A stretch of 64,000 nucleotides of DNA from Apium graveolens. Taxonomy: Eukaryota > Streptophyta > Magnoliopsida > Apiales > Apiaceae. Below the pieces are notes generated by a model. The model was not told the origin of the DNA, did no database searches, and saw only the letters and a list, made by a program, of their open reading frames with translations. A program made the position numbers and the translations under genes. The stretch is taken from assembly GCF_009905375.1 (NCBI RefSeq), contig NC_133647.1, forward strand, positions 78,482,231-78,546,230. The letters run 5' to 3'. Below, piece by piece: positions 44,015-56,425 of the stretch (position 1 is the first letter of the stretch; each line of letters begins with the position of its first letter).

Positions 44015-46725
44015 CAGGGAATTAATTGATTTAAGGTTTCGTGAAATAAAATTTATCCTGCAAAGATAATTATTAATTAATCGGTGGGGTTCGCGAAGAA
44101 TGTCCGATAATCGGAAACCCGCGAATTTTACTGTCGTCGGCGATGAGCCTTGGCGAGCCGACGGTGGACTGTGATGATTAATTCTGAGTCCTACGATCTA
44201 AAACACAAAATACGAATAAAAAAATTATAAAATACGATTTAAAACATAAAAATACGGGTGATAATGATTGATAATTATATTTAATTAGTATTGGTGAGAT
44301 TGCGAAGTGAAGTTGTTGACTGAAGTTAAGAATTGGATTGTTGGATTGCGATTGATTGTGTTGTTGTGTTTTAACGTCGGGATGTTCGACGGGTAGGCCG
44401 ATAAACAAAAGAGACGCTGCCCGATTTTCAGGAAATTAATTCCGAAAATACGGGAACGTAACCTATAATTATCGGAGACGTCGAACGAGTATATGTAATT
44501 TTACGAAACCTAATTACGTGTGGGGGGGACAAGATATTTTTATAAATAAACTGTTCGTCTGTTTAATACGAAACGAACGCCTCTAGACTCAGAAAAATAT
44601 TCCGCTTTCAATAAAAATACGTTCGAGACCCAAATTATTTTGTTTCAAAAGGTCGCTTGTTTTTCGAATGATTCTGAGTCGATTATTCATCGATAAATCG
44701 TATTTTGACCCAATTTCAGTTTTAAACGTACCGAGTCCTGTGTTATATGAATTATATGATATGAATTAAGTGATACATGAGTTATGTGCTTATGTGCTAT
44801 GTGAATTATGTGTGTGTGTGGATTAAGAGTCCTGTGTTTGTCTGTTATATTTATATGTGGGCTATCGTATGGGTAGACGATAGGGTTTTGACGCGCCGTT
44901 CGTCAAGTAATTATCATTTAGACAATTAAAGATATATCTTTTAATTATAGATGGGGATCTCTCGAGTTGATCAAGACAAGACGTTGGATAAAGAATGAAA
45001 TGGAATGGTATTGGATATCTGGCTTCTAGCAATTGCATGAGCAGTATATCAGTAAAGTGTTGAAAAGAAGGACGGTGATGTTTTGAGACAGAATGTCAGA
45101 ATAGATGTGGTTTTGCGAGTGTGACTAACTGCTTAAAACCCAAAGGCAAGTACCCCTGACTTCACTTATCATTCAAGTGACGTTTATTTCGAATTATATT
45201 ATGCAAGTATTGCTTTCCCTATTCTCAGTTTAGAATTGTTAAACGTTTTACATATCGCTAAATTAAATGATTCTGTTTACGCAAGTACCCCCTGCTATTC
45301 TATATTCAGAATAGTCAAGTGATTTTACTTATCCAATTACTGGATTTATAAATGTTTTGGATTTTGAGAAAAGTGATTTGGTTGTGAATATTCCTACCTA
45401 AGTTAATGGGGGAATAAAATTATTTCGGGTGTCGAGTATTATGACCCCTTTTCAATAAAAGGTTTTGAGATTTGATGGTTACTGGTAGCGTAAGAGGCCG
45501 AGGCACCGGTCCAGCGTGAGCTATTATACGGAAGTGCAATACAGAAGTGTAATATCTTACAAGGCTAGTTATGCCTTTTTCTGGTGCCCTATAGGTACCG
45601 TATGTCTTCGGAATACGGGTAGTACCTATATTTACGGTATACTGCGGGATACCGGTGCTGTTTCATGACTGATCATCAGGAACAGCATAGTGCATAATTT
45701 GGTTCCAATCGAAATTATTATATTGATTTTGACATCTTACAAGGAATAATTTATTGAGTATTTTATTTTTGGATAAAAGATGAAATGTGGTTTTGATTCA
45801 GTTTCTTATTTTGCTTATACTTACGTTATTGTTAAATATCAAAGGTGGTATTAGTACAGATGATTGATGTTGACTTCAGTATGGGTGTTGTGAGCATCAA
45901 AGTTCGTATTGATATCTAATTTGATATAACAGCAAAGTAAGTATTAATTTGAAGAGTTCGGTTTTGAATGAGTTTATGATCCACTCTATAATCATTGTTT
46001 CATGTTATTGTGGTTTACGATATTTCCGTAAACACTGTTTTACGAGTTTTATTCTCGTCAAGATTCAAAGTAGTGCTGAAGCGTTTCGCTCACAAATATC
46101 AAAATGGTTTTGAATACGATTAAGGAATCAATTCTGGGATTCCTCAACTAAAATTTTATGATTCAGCAATTATGATTTCTAAATGATCTGCACTGATGCA
46201 GATGTTATTTTTTTTTATCAAAATGACCCGATATTTACTATAATGAACTTGCTGAGCATTTCTTTCGCTCATACTTGCCTGTTTTTAAATTTAACCTCCA
46301 GTGAGGATTAGCTTGCGCTGTTTAGCTGTGTAATCGAGGAAACAAAGACGAAGCTTTTTGGAAGGTGATTGATCCAGGGTTGCGGGCTAGTGTAAGTTTT
46401 ATTGTGTAAAGTTGTTTATATTATATTATATTATAGTTGTATATTTTATTTGGGCCTAGTATACTTCATTTTCGAAGTTACACTAGTGGGTTTAGTTTCG
46501 AGTTGGAATTTATTGAAAGGAGTTTTAAAAGAAAGTGAAAAATTATTTGTGGAATTTTGATTTCTTATTTCTAGAACTGTAACCTTAAAAGATCTTGGAT
46601 TAGTTTGGGCTCATAAATGTTAAATATCTTCCGCTGGCATTTATTTATTGATTTAATAGATTATTTTGGATTGAGGTTTTATAGTGACGACCAAATCCTC
46701 TGACCCCGGATTTGGGGGCGTTACA
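44015..46725 (+). repeat. Partial second copy of LTR G (2.7-kb tandem duplication)
   Basis: It repeats 41304-44013 from CAGGGAATTAATTG to GCGTTACA. At several diagnostic bases it agrees with the 3' LTR and not with the adjacent copy (for example AACGAACGC, ATCGATAAATCG, GCTTGCGCTG). Confidence 0.93.
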
Positions 46726-46728
46726 GGT

Positions 46729-46740
46729 TGGTATCAGAGC
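46729..46740 (+). other. Primer binding site of element G (initiator tRNA-Met type)
   Basis: TGGTATCAGAGC lies three bases after the end of the duplicated LTR part, so the functional LTR-primer junction is that of the second copy. Confidence 0.9.
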
Positions 46741-48104
46741 TGAGGTTATAGTAAACTAGAAACGAGAGTGTGTAGGAGTGTGTATAGCTATGTGAGGACG
46801 TTTGAGCTCATATCGAGTTCCTGTTGGACTATCAGATATAGTGCCAACGAGTAAGTTAAGAGAGGCGCATTCGTTCGAGATGGTTGTGTTGAGCTGGACG
46901 GAACTCCGGGAAGCTGCAAACTTCTATTGTGGAATCTTCCGAGGCTACTACGATTCGACGACGATGAAGATTATCGATATCCTTGGAACATGAAGAAGCG
47001 TCTAGAATCAGATGGCGAGTCAACTGGAGAGTTCAAATTGAAGATAAATATTAAGACTTTGGCAATACCTTTTCTTTCTATAATTCCTTTTGACATCTCT
47101 CAAAAGAAGTGATTGTTAGAGGATATATTCCCTAACACTCATTTTCAATCCTATCTGTGTTTTAAATGTGTCAGAGGTTGTCATGAAGCCTATTTTTCAG
47201 GTTTTGATAGCTCTGCTAAGTTATGAATATTTAACTTCCACTTTTCTTATTTGGTGGATAGTTTCTTGGTGATGTGACACCACTTGCTCATTTTGGTGCC
47301 AGAATTTTGTTCTCTGGATTTCATTTCCTTCAGAAATATCAATTTTGAAATCTTTTCAGTTTTATTCATTTGATTTTGAATTCTTTGATATTTTTATTCC
47401 GACTGAGATGAACAACCCTAATTATAGGGGAAACAAGGTATACCTGTCTGTGTGATAGGAGTTGGATGGGACGCCATCACTTGTGTGTATTGTGAATACA
47501 TGAAGGTTAACAACCTTTAGTAGTGTCTTAATTTGGACACGCAATACCAAGTTCATTTGATCATATTGATCTCTCAGTTATTCTTTTATTTCAACAATAC
47601 TTTTTCTTAAATTCAGATTTTGGTTCCGTTATGGTATCAAATTCTTTTCTTTTTGAAATTCCATGATTTTGTCATCCCAAACATTCGAAGGTATGCCAAT
47701 CAAGTTAAGCTGAGTTATCCTGGTCAAGTCAAAGCAGGGTTATGTGATGGGATTATCAAGAGCAACAGTGGATTGCAATGCGATTAAAATATCAGGGGTG
47801 TATAGCGAAGTCATTTTGTTTCTTTATTTCTCTATCTTTCTTTCTTATCTTCCCTCTATCTTTTTCTCTATTCTTCTTTCTCGCGATCAGTAAAATGTGA
47901 TTCTATTGAAGAATTGATCAAGAGGTGTGAATGGAACAGTGGTACACAGTGAAGCTCCTGTAAAAGTTTTATTATACCAGGAATACAAGATTTGTTTAAG
48001 ATTATGGAAAATTGAGGTTATTTGGAAATGGAAAGTTGGCCAGAAGATCCCTAGTGCTCTCTTCTGCTGATTCCGAGGACGGAATCCTTATAAGGAGGGT
48101 AGAT
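46741..48104 (+). other. Internal region of element G, no gene
   Basis: It holds only short frames (46802-46993, 46927-47112) without family resemblance; the rest is AT-rich with a T/C-rich run (47816-47885). The last bases, TAAGGAGGGTAGAT (48091-48104), are the probable PPT. Confidence 0.75.
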
Positions 48105-51100
48105 TGTGATATCCCGTATTTTCAGAATTATTATTATTAATATTTGAATATGTTTATGTAATTTTCTGATTTAGAAGGAATAAAATGGTGGATATTTTAT
48201 TCCTATTTGATGAGTTTGTGTTATTAAATGGTAATGTGCTAATTGTTGAGTGTTATATCGATCCTTGTTAATTTCTAAAAATATTTGCTTAAATGTTTTA
48301 TTTTCAAAAGTTATTTGAAAGCCGATTTTATTGATATCGGTAAATTGAGTTCGTTTAGTAATATTAGGGATTGGATGGATATTATGTCTGCTATGTGTTG
48401 TATGTAATATTAATTGTGTGTGACTTAGTTGTGATTGAGGATTATTTGTATTATTAATTACTGAGTCGTATCGTTTTGTTTTTGTCTTTAAAAGTGATTT
48501 TATTGAAAATCTAATTTCATAAATATTTAAATTATCTTTCAAAAATATTTTTATGACTTTATAATTACAATAATTATTTTTGGGATTTTATAAAATTTAG
48601 AAATCAATATTTCATCAATTATTTAGCCCTGTATAATTTTCTGATTGCATTTATTTGTAAAATCCGTATTTAATTCCAAAATTCTTCAAAAATTACGAAA
48701 CTCATATTTATTTAAGTTGGGAATATTCCGGGAATTTTAAAATTATTTTGGGAATTTTTGGGATAAATTTCACCCGCACGTTATTTCGTTTAATCGTTAA
48801 ACGCGGGCATGAGTTTTGTTTCAAAAATGGATTAAAAATTATGACAATTTTATTTTATGTGTAGTTAATTATTTTAAGAATTTTTAAAAGTGTTTCGGTA
48901 ATTTTCCGAATTACTGTGATCCGTGAACTATTTTGTTATTTTGTTAAATTTCAGTCCGGGGCCAGTCAGGAGGGAGGACACGTGTTAAAACTTCTTATAC
49001 GTGTCCTGTTTTTAGAAATTTAGTTTATGATTATTTGTTTTTCCCTTTTCATTTTACCCTCTCATCAATCTCTCATGTTCTTCATCTCTCCTCACTATCT
49101 CTCTCGGATCACTCCTGTAATTTCTTCCCTCGATTTCTCCTTTCTTATTCCCTCCCGTACTTCTTTTTCCCCTGTGTTGTGCCTCCCGTATCTGTTCGGT
49201 AAGTGCTGCTGGGTTGATTTATTTCCCGGCCGTTTCTTGTTATTTTCCGGCCATCCGTGCCTTTTTCCGGTGATTGCTGTGATTTGGGCGCGTACCTGTA
49301 TATATCGTATGTATATATTGCTGTGTTGCGTGTCTTAGTCCCGGTTACTGCCCTTTTATGTTCTCGTATCTCTTCCGTTGCTTGATTTTCTGCCGTTTTC
49401 CGGCTTGCCCTGTTCGTGTGTGTGTTTATACACAGTGGTGTTTCAAAAATTTTGTTGATTAATTATTTTAATTGCTGCAGGGAATTAATTGATTTAAGGT
49501 TTCGTGAAATAAAATTTATCCTGCAAAGATAATTATTAATTAATCGGTGGGGTTCGCGAAGAATGTCCGATAATCGGAAACCCGCGAATTTTACCGCCGT
49601 CGGCGATGAGCCTTGGCGAGCCGACGGTGGACTGTGATGATTAATTCTGAGTCCTACGATCTAAAACACAAAATACGAATAAAAAAATTATAAAATACGA
49701 TTTAAAACATAAAAATACGGGTGATAATGATTGATAATTATATTTAATTAGTATTGGTGAGATTGCGAAATGAAGTTGTTGACTGAAGTTAATAATTGGA
49801 TTGTTGGATTGCGATTGATTGTGTTGTTGTGTTTTGACGTCGGGATGTTCGACGGGTAGGCCGATAAACAAAAGAGACGCTGCCCGATTTTCAGGAAATT
49901 AATTCCGAAAATACGGGAACGTAACCTATAATTATCGGAGACGTCGAACGAGTATATGTAATTTTACGAAACCTAATTACGTGTGGGGGGGACAAGATAT
50001 TTTTATAAATAAACTGTTCGTCTGTTTAATACGAAACGAACGCCTCTAGACTCAGAAAAATATTCCGCTTTCAATAAAAATACGTTCGAGACCCAAATTA
50101 TTTTGTTTCAAAAGGTCGCTTGTTTTACGAATGATTCTGAGTCGATTATTCATCGATAAATCGTATTTTGACCCAATTTCAGTTTTAAACGTACCGAGTC
50201 CTGTGTTACATGAATTATGTGATATGAATTAAGTGATACATGAGTTATGTGCTTATGTGCTATGTGAATTATGTGTGTGTGTGGATTAAGAGTCCTGTGT
50301 TTGTCTGTTATATTTATATTTGGGCTATCGTATGGGTAGACGATAGGGTTTTGACGCGCCGTTCGTCAAGTAATTATCATTTAGACAATTAAAGATATAT
50401 CTTTTAATTATAGATGGGATCTCTCGAGTTGATCAAGACAAGACGTTGGATAAAGAATGAAATGGAATGGTATTGGATATCTGGCTTCTAGCAATTGCAT
50501 GAGCAGTATATCAGTAAAGTGTTGAAAAGAAGGACGGTGATGTTTTGAGACAGAATGTCAGAATAGATGTGGTTTTGCGAGTGTGACTAACTGCTTAAAA
50601 CCCAAAGGCAAGTACCCCTGACTTCACTTATCATTCAAGTGACGTTTATTTCGAATTATATTATGCAAGTATTGCTTTCCCTATTCTCAGTTTAGAATTG
50701 ATAAACGTTTTACATATCGCTAAATTAAATGATTCTGTTTACGCAAGTACCCCCTGCTATTCTATATTCAGAATAGTCAAGTGATTTTACTTATCCAATT
50801 ACTGGATTTATAAATGTTTTGGATTTTGAGAAAAGTGATTTGGTTGTGAATATTCCTACCCAAGTTAATGGGGGAATAAAATTATTTCGGGTGTCGAGTA
50901 TTATGACCCCTTTTCAATAAAAGGTTTTGAGATTTGATGGTTACTGGTAGCGTAAGAGGCCGAGGCACCGGTCCAGCGTGAGCTATTATACGGAAGTGCA
51001 ATACAGAAGTGTAATATCTTACAAGGCTAGTTATGCCTTTTTCTGGCGCCCTATAGGTACCGTATGTCTTCGGGATACGGGTAGTACCTATATTTACGGT

Positions 51101-52186
51101 ATACTGCGGGATACCGGTGCCGTTTCATGACTGATCATCAGGAACAGCATAGTGCATAATTTGGTTCCAATCGAAATTATTATATTGATTTTGACATCTT
51201 ATAAGGAATGATTTATTGAGTATTTTATTTTTGGATAAAAGATGAAATGTGGTTTTGATTCAGTTTCTTATTTTGCTTATACTTACGTTATTGTTAAATA
51301 TCAAAGGTGGTATTAGTATAGATGATTGATGTTGACTTCAGTATGGGTGTTGTGAGCATCAAAGTTCGTATTGATATCTAATTTGATATAACAGCAAAGT
51401 AAGTATTAATTTGAAGAGTTCGGTTTTGAATGAGTTTATGATCCACTCTATAATCATTGTTTCATGTTATTGTGGTTTACGATATTTCCGTAAACACTAT
51501 TTTACGAGTTTTATTCTCGTCAAGATTCAAAGTAGTGCTGAAGCGTTTCGCTCACAAATATCAAAATGGTTTTGAATACGATTAAGGAATCAATTCTGGG
51601 ATTCCTCAACTAAAATTTTATGATTCAGCAATTATGATTTCTAAATGATCTGCACTGATGCAGATGTTAGTTTTTTTATCAAAATGACCCGATATTTACT
51701 ATAATGAACTTGCTGAGCATTTCTTTCGCTCATACTTGCCTATTTTTAAATTTAACCTCCAGTGAGGATTAGCTTGCGCTGTTTAGCTGTGTAATCGAGG
51801 AAACAAAGACGAAGCTTTTTGAAAGGTGATTGATCCAGGGTTGCGGGCTAGTGTAAGTTTTATTGTGTAAAGTTGTTTATATTATATTATATTATAGTTG
51901 TATATTTTATTTGGGCCTAGTATACTTCATTTTCGAAGTTATACTAGTGGGTTTAGTTTCGAGTTGGAATTTATTGAAAGGAGTTTTAAAAGAAAGTGAA
52001 AAATTATTTGTGGAATTTTGATTTCTTATTTCTAGAACTGTAACCTTAAAAGATCTTGGATTAGTTTGGGGTCATAAATGTTAAATATCTTCCGCTGGCA
52101 TTTATTTATTGATTTAATAGATTATTTTGGATTGAGGTTTTATAGTGACGACCAAATCCTCTGACCCCGGATTTGGGGGCGTTACA
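48105..52186 (+). repeat. 3' LTR of element G (4082 bp)
   Basis: It starts TGTGATATCCCG after the purine tract and ends GCGTTACA before ATGAG. The hairpin is at 49594-49630, the possible intron at 49199-49480 and the CACGTG inverted repeat at 48975-49007. It lacks the 74-base insertion seen at 40137-40210. Confidence 0.94.
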
Positions 52187-52321
52187 ATGAGGACCTCTCT
52201 CTATACAATCCACATAGGTCTCATCTTGAGAAAGTAAATGGAGATGCATTTTTACCTTCCAATGATGGTAATTATCTTTATCTAGAAAAGGAATCTTGAC
52301 TCCAACATCCTTCTTGTTCAT
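52187..52321 (-). pseudogene. gag: Element D gag N-terminus (cut off by element G)
   Basis: MNKKDVGVKIPFLDKDNYHH at 52321 matches the start of A's gag at 5588. The reading continues to CIERGPH, where element G's end (52186) begins. The start is chosen because it follows the primer site by about 45 bases and is the same in A. Confidence 0.9.
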
Positions 52322-52367
52322 CTTGCTATTTTGTTGTGATCTTTAAACTCTTTGTTCTTAAGAGCTT

Positions 52368-52379
52368 GCTCTGATACCA
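52368..52379 (-). other. Primer binding site of element D (initiator tRNA-Met type)
   Basis: The minus strand reads TGGTATCAGAGC, two bases from the LTR edge. Confidence 0.93.
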
Positions 52380-52381
52380 AT

Positions 52382-53414
52382 TGTTAGTCCCTAACAATGC
52401 AACAAGAATTACAGAAGGGGGGTTGAATGGAATTCTTGAAACTTTTTCTTGGTTTAAAAATGTTCTAACTTAAAATATATATCTGTGTGAATTGATTTGC
52501 AAAGTGTGGAATAATAACTTGGAAAGAATCAAAACACATATAATTAAAAACACAAGTCATTAAAAACTTTCTGGTGGATTTGAATGTATCCACCAGAGAT
52601 ATATATTATATCAAGAGAACTCTGTGTAGCAATATTAACTCACAGTTGCTTACAAATATGAACAACTAAGTTTATAGAGAAATGCTAAGAATACAGCTTA
52701 CAAATGTTTCTCTGAGAATTTTCTTGCTTAGTGTTCTCGTTGTTCTATTTTCTACTTCTTGGTTTATATATCACCAAGATTACAAAGTAATAAGACAAGT
52801 TAATAAAAACAAAACCTATCAAGTCTAATACTATGCCGCTTCAATACTCTATTCCAGCATCTTTGAATATCTTCATAATAGCATGGAAATGGCAATGCTT
52901 CTTTGTTCTCTAAAACTCTGTTGAATAGGCTTCCACATTCCTTTTGCATACACTCGATGCATGTGACTGTGTTGTCACTGTCAATAGATGTTTGAATTGA
53001 TTATCCATCGGGTACATGATCATCCGTCGGGTTGCCTTGCTGATCATCCGTCGAGTGGCATTGTTGTTTATTTGTCGGGTAGCTATCTGGCACTTGACTT
53101 CATTTCATTTATGCAGAATTATAAGACATCATCTGCGTACAATTAATCAACCTATTCTGCATATCTAAATTAAAGTCAACATGATTTGAGTGCTACTACA
53201 GAATCTAAACAAGGTGTATGCAGAAATGTGCTACAGACTTATTATTACACAAGCTACTCACTCGATGGATAATTGATCATCGTCCGTAGGGACTATATTG
53301 AGTCATCCGTCGTGACTATATTCTTTATCCATCGAGTGCTACATTTTTCACTAAGTAAAATCTACTATGAAGTTTTGTTAATGAAATCATCAAGTTCACA
53401 ACATATCCACAACA
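52382..53414 (-). repeat. 5' LTR of element D (1033 bp)
   Basis: TG...CA ends match the partner at 17622-18636; the flanking duplication CCATT is at 53415-53419. A minus-strand TATA box is at 52761-52772, giving a U3 of roughly 640 bases. ATCCGTCGGG-type motifs are near 53000-53090 and 53260-53335. Confidence 0.95.
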
Positions 53415-54499
53415 CCATTCTTCTATGGTTCAGTACATATGAATAAACTGTTGTTTTATTCTCGCATAGGAACAGAAATGTTTTAAGTTACGTATCCCCT
53501 TATTTATAAATAATTTTTTTCAAACCTATTTTGGGGAAAAGTAACTTCGAAAGGTACCTATCTCGAAAAAAAATGATTTGTAAACCAGTTTTATGTGTGC
53601 TATTAAAATGAATGGTTTTGAAACGATATAGGTACAAGTTTTTTGAAAACTGGATAAAACGATCAGATATGGGATACATAGGGGCCAGAGTGGCCTAGTG
53701 AGGTGGTGTAAGAGGCTAACTCGGATGCACACATTATATAACCGATTAGTCCAGCAGGTCAGAGACCTAGCTAGTCTCTGATTCTGGAACAGGTTTATAG
53801 GATGGTAGTTGGAGCCATCTAGTGTTAATAGCCTGATCAGCTGTCTTTACATATCCATTATGTATCTGATTTGGCTTTGAGATACATATAAGGGAATAAA
53901 TAATTGATACAGTTGAATAATAAAGGTGAATAACATGCTAAAATTGGACTCTGGTACTTACACAGCACACAACTATGTATATTTTATTAAGAGCATGCTA
54001 GTCAGTGATATCCAGTTTCTTTATTTACTATTACTCGAAATGATTTACAGATTGCGGATTTCATGTTGATCTATAGTTCTGTTCCTATAACTGTTTAATT
54101 TACTGTTTTTATCATGATATTCATATGTTGGTGCTTCTGAGCAATTATGTGCTCACCCTTGCAACCTGTTATATATATATATATATATATATATATCACA
54201 GATGCCTAGAAGACCAGTCAGACCTTGGTGGAACCGTGTCTCAGCCCCTTCAGGACCCGGCTCCTTAGAGGTAGTTAGTATCAGACCATGTGCGGTCTGA
54301 TGAGTTACTGAATAAGTTTAGTGTGTCAGACTTTTTGAATAAATGATTTGTATTAATGTGTAACTTGAATCATACTTGAACATGGATCGGATCTTAGTTT
54401 GGGGCCGTGTTAATATATTAATAATAATCTTATGGTTTATATTGTGGTTCGTTGTGTTTAGTGACGTCAACTCCTGACCCCGGGGTTTAGGCCATCACA
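53415..54499 (+). repeat. Element H 5' LTR, second part
   Basis: It continues H's LTR after element D and ends GGCCATCACA before the primer site. The total LTR without D is about 2.85 kb, close to LTR B's 2.89 kb. It includes a (TA)n run at 54169-54196. The uninterrupted site is visible in LTR B (10595-10599) and LTR I (58956-58960). Confidence 0.9.
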
Positions 54500-54501
54500 A
54501 T

Positions 54502-54513
54502 TGGTATCAGAGC
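54502..54513 (+). other. Primer binding site of element H (initiator tRNA-Met type)
   Basis: TGGTATCAGAGC lies two bases after the LTR end at 54499. Confidence 0.92.
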
Positions 54514-54728
54514 CAGGTTTAAGTCCCTGATTCAGGTTAGGAATAGAGTCAAAATGGTATAGAAACTGTGTCTTAAGGTGTGAGTCAGTAATTCATGTAG
54601 AGGAGCAAACCTTAGACTCAGTCGAGGGTTCCGACGGCGTTACCCTGACACCTATTGATGTTTTGATAGAACCGCCTTAACCTTATTGTGTCTTTCCTGT
54701 ATATTTATCCTGTTGGCAGTGGCCCATA

Positions 54729-54929
54729 GTGATCTCCAGTTCTCCGTCCCGAGAGAACAGATCAGACTCAGACAGTTCAGATTTAGAGAGGACCTTAGAT
54801 GTTTTAGCTGAGGATACTCCTTTGCCTCCCCCGCCAGTGCCCCCGTTTGTACCGAGAGATATCCCTGGACCTAGTGCCCATCCCCGTTGGGTACGGAGAT
54901 CAGTATCTACTATCAGTATCTACTATTAG
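54729..54929 (+). CDS. Element H small ORF ahead of gag (ORF0), shortened
   Basis: It encodes MISSSPSRENRSDSDSSDLE and then a Pro-rich stretch and HPRWVRRSVS, matching the first part of the ORF at 8944-9267 in element B. It ends early at TISIYY because of a short local duplication (TCAGTATCTACTA twice) and a deletion of several hundred bases compared with B. No known domain is present. The conservation of amino-acid pattern between two decayed copies suggests it was translated in the active family, but this is inference. Confidence 0.45.
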   Translation: MISSSPSRENRSDSDSSDLERTLDVLAEDTPLPPPPVPPFVPRDIPGPSAHPRWVRRSVSTISIYY

Positions 54930-55322
54930 GGATTTCCCACTAGGATGGTTTTCTTTATATATGTACATTATGTTGTTGTAGTTTGTAGTAGGCGGAGGCT
55001 GCTATGACAGCCAATTTTTTAATGTACTCGGATGGTTTTTAGTTGGATTTCAGTTGTATTAGTTGGATTTATGTTGGTTGTTATATAGTAGCTGCTCTAT
55101 TATGTTGTTCAGTTTTTATATATACTTGTGCGTTGTTATTATTGTTGTTAATATTATTGTTGCTTTTGTTGCTGGTATTTCTAGAATATAATCATTCAGT
55201 CATGATGGATCAAATATCGGAGGATGAGGGTATTTCCTTAGTGGTAAAACTCTCCTGATACATATGTATAAACTGTTTGGAGCAATCCATTTTCTTATAT
55301 ATGACTGCTATGTTTTAGGAGA
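54930..55322 (+). other. Element H leader between ORF0 and gag
   Basis: No supported gene. The sequence aligns loosely to 8282-8620 in B reversed, including the run giving Leu-rich peptides (55043-55258 and 8363-8581), which appears to come from TTG/TTA repeats. Confidence 0.5.
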
Positions 55323-56425
55323 ATGCCACTAAAGAAGAATTTGCAACCCAACAATGGATCTGCTGGGGATCTCTCCATGAGTGAATTGATAGATTTGTTG
55401 CGTCAACAGTTTACTTAGCTGGCCCAACAGCTACAACAATTATAGCAGCAGCAACAATAATTTCATCAACAACAACAACAGCAATATCAAATCATACAGC
55501 AACAACAACAGCAAATCCAACAGCAGTAGCTGCAAATCCAATAGCCTCGCCAGATGAGGGGGACGACCCGAGCTGTTAGTTTTAAGTCCTTTCACGCGGT
55601 GAAACCCCCAAAATTTAAAGGTGAAGTAGATCATGTTGCTTCCAGGATCTGGCTGAAGGAAATGGAGAAGGCTTTTGCACTCATCAAGGTGAGTGAGGAT
55701 TGAAAGACAGATTATGCCAATTATTTTCTGAAAATGATTCAAATTATCGTGGGAGTCTACACGAGCGTTAGAAGGAGAAGGTCCCATTCCATGGACCTGA
55801 TTTACAAAACTGTTCTTGGAAAAATATTTCCCGGATTGTCTCCAAAGTTAGATAGAAATGGAGTTTTTAGAGTTGAAGCAAGAAGACAGAATTGTTACAG
55901 AGTACGGAGCCAAGTTCACGGAGTTGGCTCGTATAGCACTAGAGTATGTGAGCACGGAAGCTCGGTGAGCAAAGAGGTTTCAACAAGGATTGAAGCCAGA
56001 GATTAGGAGTGGAGTTGTAGCTTTACAACTCAAGACGTATACTTCGGTAGTTCAGGTTGCTTTGTAATAGAAAGTGATCAGAGGTCAGCCGCTAAGGAGA
56101 AAGGTGAGAAGAAAAGAAAGTTTGAAGGTGGACCTGTAAGGTCAGAACAAGAAGGAGTAAGCCAAAAGTTTCAACGCCGATTTGGAAGGAATAAAGACAG
56201 GAAGTTCAGGAGACAGAATTTCCCACAAGCTAGGCCTAATACTACCTCAGTTAGTTCTACCCGATAAAGTTTAACAAGCCAGTGATCGACTACAAGACAT
56301 GCGGAAAGAAGCACAGTGGTTAGTGCAAAGAGAATGTCAACTATTTTAGGTGTGGCCAGAAGGGTCATTACCCCACTGAGTGCAAATCTGAGAACTAAGG
56401 GGTAACCTATTTCAGCTGCGGCAAA
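55323..56425 (+). pseudogene. gag: Element H gag (many stops)
   Basis: The start ATG is at 55323-55325 (MPLKKNLQPNNGSAGD). The Gln-rich tract (55430-55530) has in-frame TAG/TAA. The capsid region is recognisable in shifting frames (VARIWLKEMEKAFALIKVSE near 55640-55700, ITEYGAKFTELARIALEYVS near 55900-55960). The zinc region starts near 56285 and its second knuckle reads YFRCGQKGHYPTEC. The gene cannot be translated through. It corresponds to B gag at 7499-8281. Confidence 0.8.

Larger units (their letters stand above)
39879..52186 (+). mobile_element. Element G: 12.3-kb gene-free LTR retrotransposon (LARD type)
   Basis: The target duplication ATGAG (39874-39878, 52187-52191) flanks a unit with an LTR at each end, a tRNA-Met primer site and a purine tract, but no gag or pol. 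The 3' LTR is 4082 bp. The 5' side is 6847 bp because 2.7 kb of it is duplicated. The internal part is only 1.38 kb. This fits a large retrotransposon derivative that depended on proteins of another element; the LTR design matches the B/H gypsy family. Confidence 0.92.
17622..53414 (-). mobile_element. Element D: Ty1/copia (Sirevirus-like) with three nested insertions
   Basis: The LTR pair 17622-18636 and 52382-53414 is flanked by the 5-bp duplication CCATT inside LTR H. Without E, F and G the element is about 13.1 kb. Minus-strand order: LTR, primer site, gag, protease, integrase, RT, RNase H, long post-pol ORF, PPT, LTR. Gag is split by G, RT/RNase H by F and the post-pol ORF by E; each insertion has a clean 5-bp duplication. 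The extra ORF after pol and the gag type suggest a Sirevirus. Confidence 0.93.

Noticed and set aside
55043..55258. Leu-rich ORF that looks like a membrane protein (and 8363-8581 in B)
   Set aside because: The Leu run comes from TTG/TTA trinucleotide repeats in the leader; start and frame are not conserved between the copies.
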